Positions 31,940 through 39,575 of a stretch of DNA of 57,961 bases are shown here, one piece after another. How positions within the stretch are numbered: position 1 is the first letter of the stretch; the number at the start of each line of letters is the position of its first letter. Origin of the DNA: Alphaproteobacteria bacterium (lineage in GTDB: Bacteria; Pseudomonadota; Alphaproteobacteria; Bin95); the NCBI GenBank assembly GCA_022825195.1, contig JAJDYL010000030.1, forward strand, positions 1-57,961. Direction: 5' to 3'. A program made the translations under genes and the position numbers. Under the pieces are notes generated by a model. That model was not told the DNA's origin and searched no databases. It saw nothing but the letters and a program-made list of their open reading frames with translations.

Positions 31940-34405
31940 ATGAGCGCTTCGTCGCTCGAAGAAACGGCCCGGCGCGCCGCCGAACTGCATGCCGCCGGGG
32001 ACCATGAGCGTGCGGCGGCGCTCTATGAGCGGATGCTGGAGACGGGTGCCGGCCGCGCCGACGGCCATCTGGGCCTGGCGCGGCTGAGCTACAAGCAGGG
32101 CCAGCTGGACGAAGCCGCCCGGCATCTGCGCTCGGCAGCGGACCTGCGGCCCGTCGATGCGGGGGTGCTGGGGGAGCTTGCGCTGGTCCTGCGCCAGCTG
32201 GGCCTTACCGGCGAGGCGTCGGTCTCGGCCGCCCGCGCCGCCCAGCTGGCGCCGGACGAGGTCGACTTTCACTGGCTGAACGGCACCCTGCTGCTGCTGA
32301 ACGGGCGCTATGCGGAAGGCTGGGCCGCCTGGGCGCGCGCGCGGATGCTGGAGGACGCTGTCGGCGACACCAGCCGCTACCGGCCGCCGCGCTGGGACGG
32401 CCAGCGCCTGGAAGGCGAAACCGTGCTGCTGGACGCGGGCGGCAACGACATCGACGCCGTGCAGTTCTCGCGCTACCTGCCGGCCCTGCGGGCGCGCGGC
32501 GTCGTGCCCGCCATCGCCTGCAGCGAGGCCGCCGCCGGCCTGCTTTCGGGGCTGCCGGGCCTGCTCTGGCTTGCCGCGCCCGGCGAGAAACGCCCGCCCT
32601 ACGACTTCACCGCCGATTTCGACGACCTGCCGCGCCTGTTCGAGACGACGCCGGCGACCGTGCCGCCGCCCGCCGGCCTCGGCGTGAATCCCAGGCAGCG
32701 GCGCTACTGGCAGGAAGCGCTGGCGGGCGCGCCCTCGCCGCGGGTCGCGGTCGCCTGGAGCGGCGTCGAGCCCTGGCCGGATGGGCTGCGCGACCTCGCC
32801 GGGGCCCATTTCTACACCTTCCTCGAGCCGGTGCCGGGCATGACGCCGCTGGCCGGGGAGCCGTTCGCGCTGGATGCCGCCGCGGCCATGCTCGAGGAGT
32901 TCGAGATGGTGGTGAGCGACGACAACCCGATCGGCCATCTCGCGGGCACGCTCGGCCGGCCCTGCTGGATGATGCTCTCCGTCGCGCCCGACTGGCGCTG
33001 GCTCCAGGCCCGGCGCGACACACCCTGGTATCCCTCCATGCGCCTCGTGCGGCAGGAGCGCGCGGGCGACTGGGACGCGCCGCTCGCCATCGTCCGGCGC
33101 GAGATCGAGCGCGGCCTCGCCCGGAACGCCGACCGGCTGGCCGCCGCCGAAGCCGCGCTGACCGAAGGCCAGGTGCGGCGGGCGGCGGCGCTGCTTTCCG
33201 CCGGCGGGCAGTCCTGGCGCGGCGACGCGCGGATGCACCGCCTGCTGGGCGACCTGGCGCTGGCGCAGGACCGGCTGGAGGAGGCCGCCCGCGCATTCCA
33301 CCGGGCCGTGGCCGCGGCCCCCGGCGACGCCGGCATCCACAGCGCCTTCGCCGGCGTGCTGGCGCGGCTCGGCGCCCACCGGGACCGCGAGCGCATCGCC
33401 GCCCGCGCCGTCGCGCTGGACCCCGCCTCGCCGGAGCCGCGCCTCCAGCACGCGCATGCGCTGGAGGCGCTCGGGCGCGCCGACGAGGCGCTGACGGTCT
33501 ATACGGACGCCCACGACCTGGCGCCGAAGGATTCCGCCACCGCGGCCGCGCTTGCCGCCGCGCTGCTGAGCCGGGGTAATTTCGATGCGGGGCTGCCGCT
33601 GCTGCCGACGGGGCCGCTGCCGCCGCGCGGGTTCCAGGCCATCGCGGGCGCGGACATCATCATCGACGCGGTCGCCGACGACATCGAGGCGCTCTGGCTG
33701 CTGCGCTACGCCTCGCTGCTGGAGTCCGCCGCCCGGGTGTCGGTGGCGGTCCGGCCGGGATTGCAGCGCCTCGTGACCGGACAGCCCGGCGTGGACGGCG
33801 TGCTCGTCGCCGGGCAGGCGCGGCCGCCGGACGCGCTGACCCTGCCGGCGGCCGCGCTGCCCCGGCTGTTCGGCACGACCCTCGACACGATCCCCGCGAA
33901 CATCCCCTACCTGCTGCCCAACGAGATGCTGGCGCGGCACTGGCGGTCCCGTTTCGCCCGCCCTGCAAGGCTGCGGGTCGGCATCGCCTGGGGCGACCGG
34001 GGACTCCTGGAGGCGATGGCGCCGCTTTTCCAGACCGAGGACGCGGCGTTCTTCAGCCTGGAGACCGAAGCCGGCTCGCGGACGCTGGCGGCGCTTCGCA
34101 GCCGCGCCGGCATCACCGACATCTCGACCCGGATCACCGATGCGGCCGAGCTGGCGGCGGCCATTTCCGCGCTCGACATGGTGATCGGCCCGGACGGCCC
34201 GGCGGTGCATGTGGCCGGCGCGCTCGGCGTGCCCGCGGCCGTGCTGCTGACCCGCCCGGCGCACTGGCGCTGGCTTTCCGGCCGCGACGACAGCCCGTGG
34301 TATCCCTCCTCGCGCCTCTTCCGCCAGGAGCGCCTGGACGACTGGGCCGCGCCCGTCGAAGAGCTCGGCGCCGTGCTCAGGCAGGCCGTTTTCGATGCCG
34401 GCTGA
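31940..34405 (+). CDS. Tandemly duplicated TPR / glycosyltransferase-like protein
   Basis: 821 residues, with the same architecture twice. Residues 1-130 and about 400-530 are tetratricopeptide repeats (HLGLARLSYKQGQLDEAARH, LLGDLALAQDRLEEAARAFH). Each is followed by a GT-B-like half (about 140-390 and 555-821). The signature WRWLQARRDTPWYPSMRLVRQER near residue 351 recurs as WRWLSGRDDSPWYPSSRLFRQER near 775, offset 424 residues. Such TPR-glycosyltransferases resemble O-GlcNAc-transferase/SPINDLY-type enzymes that modify proteins, often flagellins or surface proteins. The first copy carries a bulky MLSVAPD where the second has VLLTRPA. No signal peptide. The neighbours give no target. Confidence 0.75.
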   Translation: MSASSLEETARRAAELHAAGDHERAAALYERMLETGAGRADGHLGLARLSYKQGQLDEAARHLRSAADLRPVDAGVLGELALVLRQLGLTGEASVSAARAAQLAPDEVDFHWLNGTLLLLNGRYAEGWAAWARARMLEDAVGDTSRYRPPRWDGQRLEGETVLLDAGGNDIDAVQFSRYLPALRARGVVPAIACSEAAAGLLSGLPGLLWLAAPGEKRPPYDFTADFDDLPRLFETTPATVPPPAGLGVNPRQRRYWQEALAGAPSPRVAVAWSGVEPWPDGLRDLAGAHFYTFLEPVPGMTPLAGEPFALDAAAAMLEEFEMVVSDDNPIGHLAGTLGRPCWMMLSVAPDWRWLQARRDTPWYPSMRLVRQERAGDWDAPLAIVRREIERGLARNADRLAAAEAALTEGQVRRAAALLSAGGQSWRGDARMHRLLGDLALAQDRLEEAARAFHRAVAAAPGDAGIHSAFAGVLARLGAHRDRERIAARAVALDPASPEPRLQHAHALEALGRADEALTVYTDAHDLAPKDSATAAALAAALLSRGNFDAGLPLLPTGPLPPRGFQAIAGADIIIDAVADDIEALWLLRYASLLESAARVSVAVRPGLQRLVTGQPGVDGVLVAGQARPPDALTLPAAALPRLFGTTLDTIPANIPYLLPNEMLARHWRSRFARPARLRVGIAWGDRGLLEAMAPLFQTEDAAFFSLETEAGSRTLAALRSRAGITDISTRITDAAELAAAISALDMVIGPDGPAVHVAGALGVPAAVLLTRPAHWRWLSGRDDSPWYPSSRLFRQERLDDWAAPVEELGAVLRQAVFDAG

Positions 34406-34451
34406 CACGCGGCCCCTCGATTGCGGCGGCCCGTCCGGGCTATATTGCGGC

Positions 34452-34527
34452 GGGCCCGTAGTTCAGCGGTCAGAACCCGCCGCTCATAACGGCGTTGTCG
34501 CAGGTTCGAATCCTGCCGGGCCCACCA
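34452..34527 (+). tRNA. tRNA with CAT anticodon, probably tRNA-Ile2
   Basis: 76 nt including an encoded CCA. Acceptor GGGCCCG/CGGGCCC, D-arm GTTC/GAAC with an 8-nt loop, anticodon arm CGCCG-CTCATAA-CGGCG (anticodon CAT at 34485-34487), variable TTGTC, T-arm GCAGG/CCTGC with TTCGAAT, discriminator A. C4-G69 and C5-G68 are the pairs by which TilS recognises tRNA-Ile2 for lysidine modification of C34; E. coli elongator Met has U4 and A5. The 8-nt D-loop also matches Ile2. Elongator tRNA-Met cannot be fully excluded. Confidence 0.9.
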
Positions 34528-34552
34528 GCGGCTCCCCGCGCTTCCGGAAAGC

Positions 34553-35062
34553 ATGAGCGCCGTCCGCCTCTACCGGGCGCGCGCCGACGAGGCCACGCTC
34601 GCCTGGACCGTCGAGGCCTGGCGCCGGCTCGGCCTCGGCCCCGGCGCGGCGCTGTTCACCACCGCGAGCGGCGTCGCCTTCGCCCGGTTCGTGGCCGGCC
34701 CGCCGCTCGTCGAGGGCGCCTTCGATGCGCGCATGATCGCGGACGGGGCGGAGCTGCGCTGGCTCGCCGCCGGCCGCCGGGAGGGCGAACGCATCGGCCC
34801 GGCCGTGCTGGTCGACGAGGCCGGGACGCCGCTCGTCGAGGGCTTCGAACGGCTGGAGCCGCACGACGCCCATCCGCGCGAGGTCGGCTACACGGTGCCG
34901 GCAGTCCTGCACGGCGGGGGCCGGGCGGTGTCCGTCGCGCTCCGGCTGGTCGAATATGTCGATTCCGCCGACCCGGACCATCCGGGCCGCGTGGACGAGC
35001 GCCTCGCCGCCGCCCTCGTCCTGGAGGAGGCGGCGCAGCGGCCGGTCAGTCCACCATGGTGA
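34553..35062 (+). CDS. Hypothetical protein, 169 residues
   Basis: I do not recognise this protein. It starts 25 nt after the tRNA gene and ends tail-to-tail overlapping the SDR gene by 17 nt. It has no signal peptide or membrane segment. Codon use is like its neighbours, and the frame is the only sensible one on either strand. It looks like a small alpha/beta cytosolic protein: an N-terminal LYRARADEATLAWTVEAWRRL helix, a strand-rich middle (ALFTTASGVAFARFVAGPPL, GAELRWLAAGRREGERIGPA) and a C-terminal helix after DHPGRVDERLAAALVLEEAA. Confidence 0.6.
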   Translation: MSAVRLYRARADEATLAWTVEAWRRLGLGPGAALFTTASGVAFARFVAGPPLVEGAFDARMIADGAELRWLAAGRREGERIGPAVLVDEAGTPLVEGFERLEPHDAHPREVGYTVPAVLHGGGRAVSVALRLVEYVDSADPDHPGRVDERLAAALVLEEAAQRPVSPPW

Positions 35063-35792
35063 GGCCGCCGGAGACGCTCAGCACCTGGCCCGTGACATAG
35101 TCGCTGAGCGGCCCGGCGAAGAACAGCACGGCGTTGGCGAGGTCCTGCGGCGTGCCGACCCGGCGGAAGGGGATGGCGCGGATCAGCGCCTGCTGCATCC
35201 GCTCCGGCTGGCCGCGGAAGAGCGGCGTGTCGGTCGGGCCGGGGCAGACCACGTTGACGTTGATGTTGTGGCGCGCCGTCTCGCGGGCGAGCGACTTGGA
35301 AAAGGCGATCACCCCGCCCTTGGCGCCGGCATAGACGGTCTCGCCCATGGAGCCGACGCGGCCGGCGTCGGAGGAGACCGAGACGATCTTGGCCCCGCCC
35401 GCCTCGATCATCGCCGGGAGCAGCGCGTGGCACATGCGCACCGCGCCCAGATAGTTGAGCTCGACGATGCGCTCGATGAATTCGGGCGTGTTCTCGGTGA
35501 ACGGCATGATCCGGTCCCAGCCCGCGACATTGGCCAGCACATCGACGGCGCCGAGCGAGGCGGCGGTCTCCAGGATGGCGGCCTTGTCGGTGACGTCGAG
35601 CGCGCGCGCCTCAGCCGAGCCGCCGGCCTCGCGCGCCGCGGCGGCGGTCTCGGCGACGGCCGCCTCGTCGATGTCGGTCGCGACCACATGCGCGCCCGCC
35701 CCGGCGAGCGTCTCCGCCACGGCCCGCCCGATGCCGGAGCCGGCTCCGGTCACGATCGCAGTCTTCCCGGAGAGGTCCATGGAGGGGCGCAT
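35046..35792 (-). CDS. Short-chain dehydrogenase (BadH-like / 3-oxoacyl reductase type)
   Basis: 248 residues; start at 35792 with GGAA about 10 nt upstream; a Met 4 codons later is possible. The NAD(P) motif TGAGSGIG is at residues 15-22. NVAGWDRIMPF, the catalytic SVSSDAGRVGSMGETVYAGAKGG (Ser, Tyr-x3-Lys) and VCPGPTDTPLF follow. ANVAGWDRIMPF with its Trp resembles 2-hydroxycyclohexane-1-carboxyl-CoA dehydrogenase (BadH), but generic beta-ketoacyl reductase function is equally compatible. It is not in an operon with CoA-metabolism genes. Confidence 0.85.
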   Translation of the reverse strand: MRPSMDLSGKTAIVTGAGSGIGRAVAETLAGAGAHVVATDIDEAAVAETAAAAREAGGSAEARALDVTDKAAILETAASLGAVDVLANVAGWDRIMPFTENTPEFIERIVELNYLGAVRMCHALLPAMIEAGGAKIVSVSSDAGRVGSMGETVYAGAKGGVIAFSKSLARETARHNINVNVVCPGPTDTPLFRGQPERMQQALIRAIPFRRVGTPQDLANAVLFFAGPLSDYVTGQVLSVSGGLTMVD

Positions 35793-35973
35793 GGGGCCTG
35801 GTTCCTTTCGTTGCGCGGGGGGCCGGGGCGGCTGTTCGCCGGCAGGGACAGGCCACTCTGCCCGGTTTCCCCGAACGCGGCAAGGACGGGCCCTTCCGGG
35901 TCGCCGGAGAGTGGACATGCGCCGCCCCGCACCGCCAGAATGGGGGCGACGGGGAACGAACGGGAGAGCGACC

Positions 35974-36393
35974 GTGAGAACGGCAGGACTGGCGGCGGCC
36001 GTCCTCCTCGCCGCCGGCGCCGCCCACGCCGACCCGCGGGGCGTATGGCTCACCGAGGGCGGCAAGTCGCATGTCGAGGTGTACGACTGCGGCGGCGGCA
36101 GGCTGTGCGGCAGGATCGTGTGGCTGAGATCGCCGCTCGGCAAGGACGGCAAGCCGAGGCGCGATGCCAGGAACGACGACAAGGCGCTGCGCAGCCGCCC
36201 GATCCTCGGCCTGCGCATGGTATGGGGCATGGAGGATCAGGGCGGCGGCGAATGGGACGACGGCCGGATCTACAACCCGAACGACGGCAACACCTACAGC
36301 GCCGAGATGGAGGAGGTCGGCGCCGATGTGCTGAAAGTGTCCGGCTGCGTCCTGTTCATCTGCAAGGAACAGACCTGGAAGCGCGTCAGGTAG
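35974..36393 (+). CDS. DUF2147 secreted protein
   Basis: 139 residues; GTG start with GGGAG 8 nt upstream. A signal peptide (1-19, ..GAAHA-D) leads a compact DUF2147 beta-barrel: GVWLTEGGKSHVEVYDCGGG, LCGRIVWLRSPLGKDGKPRR, WDDGRIYNPNDGNTYSAEM and the C-terminal VLFICKEQTWKRV. These are small periplasmic proteins of unknown function, common in alphaproteobacteria. Two Cys pairs could form disulfides. It stands alone, diverging from the SDR gene. Confidence 0.9.
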   Translation: MRTAGLAAAVLLAAGAAHADPRGVWLTEGGKSHVEVYDCGGGRLCGRIVWLRSPLGKDGKPRRDARNDDKALRSRPILGLRMVWGMEDQGGGEWDDGRIYNPNDGNTYSAEMEEVGADVLKVSGCVLFICKEQTWKRVR

Positions 36394-36432
36394 CAGCGGC
36401 GCCCGCTTCCGACGCCCGCCCGGAAGCGAACC

Positions 36433-36789
36433 TCAGCCGGAATACCAGACCGAGCAGGAATTGGGCGCCAGCATGAAGGGAATGTGGTAGCGCCCGTCCG
36501 GGTCCGGCATGTCGAGGCGCACGACCACCTCGCGCATGAAGCGCGGACCGTGCGGCGGCGGCGTCATGGCCGAGAAGCAGGCCCCGACATCCAGGACCAT
36601 TTCATAGACGGCGCCGGGCCTGAGGTCCGCCGGGTCGATTTCCAGCTGCAGCCGCCCGCCCTCGTCGGTCGCCTGCCGGAACAGTTCGGTGCGCCGGCCG
36701 TCGGCCTCGATCCGCGCGAGCGTGACCGGGACGCCGCCCGCATGGGAGCCGTCCACCGAGTTCAGCGTGTGCGTGGAGAGCGTGGCCAT
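36433..36789 (-). CDS. Transthyretin / 5-hydroxyisourate hydrolase-like protein with altered C-terminus
   Basis: 118 residues, transthyretin-like fold. The catalytic-type motifs LSTHTLN (His7) at the N-terminus, TDEGGRL with the conserved Arg, and YHIPFMLAP (His) are present. The diagnostic C-terminal YRGS of 5-hydroxyisourate hydrolases is instead CSVWYSG, so the Arg and the Ser that orient the substrate are missing or shifted. No OHCU decarboxylase, urate oxidase or allantoinase is nearby. It is the third gene of a minus-strand unit after the ThDP enzyme, 3 nt away. It may hydrolyse a different heterocycle or cyclic imide. Confidence 0.8.
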   Translation of the reverse strand: MATLSTHTLNSVDGSHAGGVPVTLARIEADGRRTELFRQATDEGGRLQLEIDPADLRPGAVYEMVLDVGACFSAMTPPPHGPRFMREVVVRLDMPDPDGRYHIPFMLAPNSCSVWYSG

Positions 36790-36792
36790 GGG

Positions 36793-38523
36793 CTACTCGA
36801 TCGACGCCTTGTCGCGCCTGTCGGTGGTGGCGAGCACGATCGGGCTGATGACCCCCTTCGCCTTGACGTTCAGGCAGGCGGGCCTGCCGCTGGCGAGCGC
36901 GCGCCCAAGCGCGGGCCCCAGCTGCTCGCGCGTCTCCACGAGCTCGCCATAGCCGCCCATGCCCTCGAAGATGCCGTGGAACGGGATGTCGCGGAAATCC
37001 GTGGCGAAGTGGGTGCCGCTCTCGAACAGGCGCTCCTGCTGCTGGGAGATGCAGTCGAGGCCGCCATTATTGTCGATCACGACCGTGATGGGGCAGTCCT
37101 CCTGGAACGCGGCCTCGATGCTGAGGCCGCCCGAAAGGAAGGCGCCGTCGCCGCTGATGAGCACCACATTGCTGGCGGGATGGGTGTTCTTCGCCGAGAG
37201 CGCGAGCGAGACGCCGACGCCGAGCAGCGAGTAGGACCCCGGATGCAGCACGCCGGCGAGCTTCTTGCCCTCCCAGCCCGCGACATTCACGGCGATTTCC
37301 GACCAGAAGTGGGTGTTGCCGCCGTCGAAGACCAGCCAGTCCTCTTCGGAGAGCGCGCGGTTGACGTCGATGGCAAGCTGAAGCGGGTGCATCTTCTCGC
37401 CCTTGGCCGCGCCCGCCTCATTGTCGGCGTCGAGGTCCGCCAGCGTCCGTTCCACCCACTCGCCTCGCCTGACGCGGTTGATATCGAGCCAGGCCTCGTC
37501 GAACGGGGCGAGCGTCATCAGGCTGTCGAAGAAGGCGCCCGGATCGCTGAGCAGCACCCGGTCGGCCGCCCGGTTCAGCTCCAGCTCCTCATGGCTGCCG
37601 TTCACGCACACCAGCTCGCAGCTTTCCGGGAACATGGGCGGGTTGCCGAAATTCATCTGGTTGTCCAGGCGCCCGCCGACCATGACCGCCACGTCGCAAT
37701 GTTCCGCGGCGAAGCAGTAGGGCGGATATTGATGCCGGTCCGCCAGCCCCATATAGGCCTCGCTTTCCTCGCCCAGCAATTTCTGGTGGTAGGGGACGTT
37801 GAAGACCGGGATGTTGAGCGAGCGGCCCGCTTCTTCCAGCTTCTTCTCGTTGCCGGACCACCACACGCCGTGCCCGCCGATCAGGATCGGCCGGCGCGCG
37901 GCGGCCAGCCGTTCCATCAGCGGGCCGAGGTCGCGCGGGTCGGGCCAGGCCCGCGGGGCCGGCCGGCTTGCGCGGTGGAAGGGGCGCTCGTCCCGCCCGG
38001 CGTCCTCGTCCACCGAGGAGAACATGAGATCGACCGGCAGGCTGAGATGGACCGGGCCCGGATAGCCGCTGGTCGCGATCTTCCAGGCGCGGTCCACGAA
38101 CTCGCCGATCCGCGCGCCGTCGGTGATGCTGGCGGAATATTTGGTGAGCGGCCCGGCGATGGCGACATCGTCGATTTCCTTGAAGCCGCCCGCGCCCTGC
38201 CGTTTCAAGGTGCTGGAGCCGGTGATGAAGATGACCGGCGAGCGCTCGCCCCACGCTTCCATGATCGCCGGGACCGCGTTGGCGAAGCCTTCCGGCCCCA
38301 CGAGGCAGACCGCCGGCTTGCGCGTGATGCGCGTGTGCCCGTCCGCCAGATGCCCGGCCACCTGCTCGTGCGGGCAGTTCACCACCCGCATCTGGCATTC
38401 CATGAAGCCTTCGAGCGCGGGATTGCAGAACCCGCCGGCGAGCGTGAAGACATGCTCCACGCCCTTCTCGTGCAGCGCGCGCGCCAGCACATTGCCGCCC
38501 CGGAGGCGTCTCGTTCCGGTCAT
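36793..38523 (-). CDS. Thiamine-diphosphate-dependent enzyme (acetolactate synthase / benzaldehyde lyase-like)
   Basis: 576 residues in the three-domain ThDP decarboxylase/lyase fold. The catalytic Glu53 is in CPHEQVAGHLADGHTR. A central DHP-like domain follows (ARRPILIGGHGVWWSG) and the ThDP/Mg motif GDGAFLSGGLSIEAAF then VVIDNNGG (GDG-x22-NN). No FAD is required by the sequence and no small regulatory subunit is adjacent, so it is not a biosynthetic acetolactate synthase. The substrate is unknown. It lies between the asparaginase-like gene (34 nt) and the HIUase-like gene (3 nt), so the three probably act together on one compound. Confidence 0.85.
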   Translation of the reverse strand: MTGTRRLRGGNVLARALHEKGVEHVFTLAGGFCNPALEGFMECQMRVVNCPHEQVAGHLADGHTRITRKPAVCLVGPEGFANAVPAIMEAWGERSPVIFITGSSTLKRQGAGGFKEIDDVAIAGPLTKYSASITDGARIGEFVDRAWKIATSGYPGPVHLSLPVDLMFSSVDEDAGRDERPFHRASRPAPRAWPDPRDLGPLMERLAAARRPILIGGHGVWWSGNEKKLEEAGRSLNIPVFNVPYHQKLLGEESEAYMGLADRHQYPPYCFAAEHCDVAVMVGGRLDNQMNFGNPPMFPESCELVCVNGSHEELELNRAADRVLLSDPGAFFDSLMTLAPFDEAWLDINRVRRGEWVERTLADLDADNEAGAAKGEKMHPLQLAIDVNRALSEEDWLVFDGGNTHFWSEIAVNVAGWEGKKLAGVLHPGSYSLLGVGVSLALSAKNTHPASNVVLISGDGAFLSGGLSIEAAFQEDCPITVVIDNNGGLDCISQQQERLFESGTHFATDFRDIPFHGIFEGMGGYGELVETREQLGPALGRALASGRPACLNVKAKGVISPIVLATTDRRDKASIE

Positions 38524-38557
38524 CCGACGATCCTTCGCGGGTTGCCGCCGCCCGCCC

Positions 38558-39553
38558 TCAGAAGCGGTAGAACAGGGCTTGCAGTTCTTCGAGGTCCTTC
38601 GTGCGGGCGAGGCCGAGCATCAGGAGCACGCGGGCCTTCTGGACGGTCAGGTTGTCGGCCAGCACCGTGCCTTTCGGCCGGCGGTGCTCCAGCGGCACCA
38701 GGCGCCCGGCCCCGGCGCGGGTGCCCATGACGAAGACCACGCCGCGCGCCATCACCTCTTCCATTACCTCGTGTTCCTCGGGCGTCGGGTTGCCGGGGGC
38801 GAGCGCCGCCATGACGATGCCCTCCGCGCCGAGATCGGCCATGGCGCGCAGCACCGCGCCGTCGGAGCCGCCGTAGGAATAGGCGATCTCGACGCGCGGG
38901 AAGCGGTCCGGCAGGCCGAGCTCGCGCGCCGCTTCCGGCGCATGGACGCGCACCGGCCGGCGGTAGATCGCGATCCGGTCCTCGTCGGCATGGCCGAGCA
39001 CACCGAAATCGGGCGCCCGGAAAGTCTGCGCGCGGGCGCTGTGCGTCTTGGTGACCTCGCGCGCGGCGTGGATCTCGTCGTTGAGCAAGGTCAGTACGCC
39101 CATGCCGCGCGCTTCCGGCGCGCCGGCGACGCGCACCGCGTTCAGCAGGTTGAGGAAGGCGTCGGTCGAGAGCCCCGAGGCCGGGCGCTGCGCGCCCACC
39201 AGCACCACCGTCTTCTCCGTCTCGACGGTGAGATTGAGGAAATAGGCGGTCTCCTCCAGCGTCGCCGTGCCGTGGGTGATGGCGATGCCGTCCACTTCCG
39301 GGCGGGCGGCGGTCTCGTGGACGATGGCGAGCAGCTCCGGCCAGACGGCGGGGCCCATCGCGGTCGAGGGGATGGCGCGGAACGGCACCGGCACGACGTC
39401 CGCCACCCGGCCGAGCTCCGGCACCTTCGCGATCAGCTCCCCGACCTCCATCACCGTGGCGTGGTCCACATAGGTGGCGAGTTCGAGGCTGTGGTGCCCC
39501 AGCGAAGAGATCGTGCCGCCGGTGCCGATCACCGCGACGGTCGGGCGCGCCAT
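38558..39553 (-). CDS. L-asparaginase family protein with Asp-to-Ala change in the second active-site motif
   Basis: 331 residues; start at 39553 with GGGGGAGA upstream. The first catalytic motif is intact: Thr14 in GTGGTISSL. The second, normally HGTDT, reads THGTATLEETAYFL with Ala97 where the substrate-binding Asp should be. The catalytic Lys region is kept (LLNDEIHAAREVTKTHS). No signal peptide, so cytosolic. The Asp normally binds the amino acid's alpha-amino group; its loss suggests a substrate without that group, such as another amide or cyclic imide. It is the first gene of a three-gene operon with the ThDP and HIUase-like enzymes. Confidence 0.88.
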   Translation of the reverse strand: MARPTVAVIGTGGTISSLGHHSLELATYVDHATVMEVGELIAKVPELGRVADVVPVPFRAIPSTAMGPAVWPELLAIVHETAARPEVDGIAITHGTATLEETAYFLNLTVETEKTVVLVGAQRPASGLSTDAFLNLLNAVRVAGAPEARGMGVLTLLNDEIHAAREVTKTHSARAQTFRAPDFGVLGHADEDRIAIYRRPVRVHAPEAARELGLPDRFPRVEIAYSYGGSDGAVLRAMADLGAEGIVMAALAPGNPTPEEHEVMEEVMARGVVFVMGTRAGAGRLVPLEHRRPKGTVLADNLTVQKARVLLMLGLARTKDLEELQALFYRF

Positions 39554-39575
39554 GTCTTTGTCTCCCCCTGTCAGG

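Noticed and set aside
31808..34408. An 866-codon minus-strand frame opposite the TPR/glycosyltransferase gene
   Set aside because: Antisense to a gene with clear TPR and GT motifs; Arg/Gly-rich and repetitive.
35046..36230. A longer SDR gene extending to 36230
   Set aside because: The extra N-terminal part lies opposite the DUF2147 gene. The start at 35792 gives the normal SDR N-terminus.
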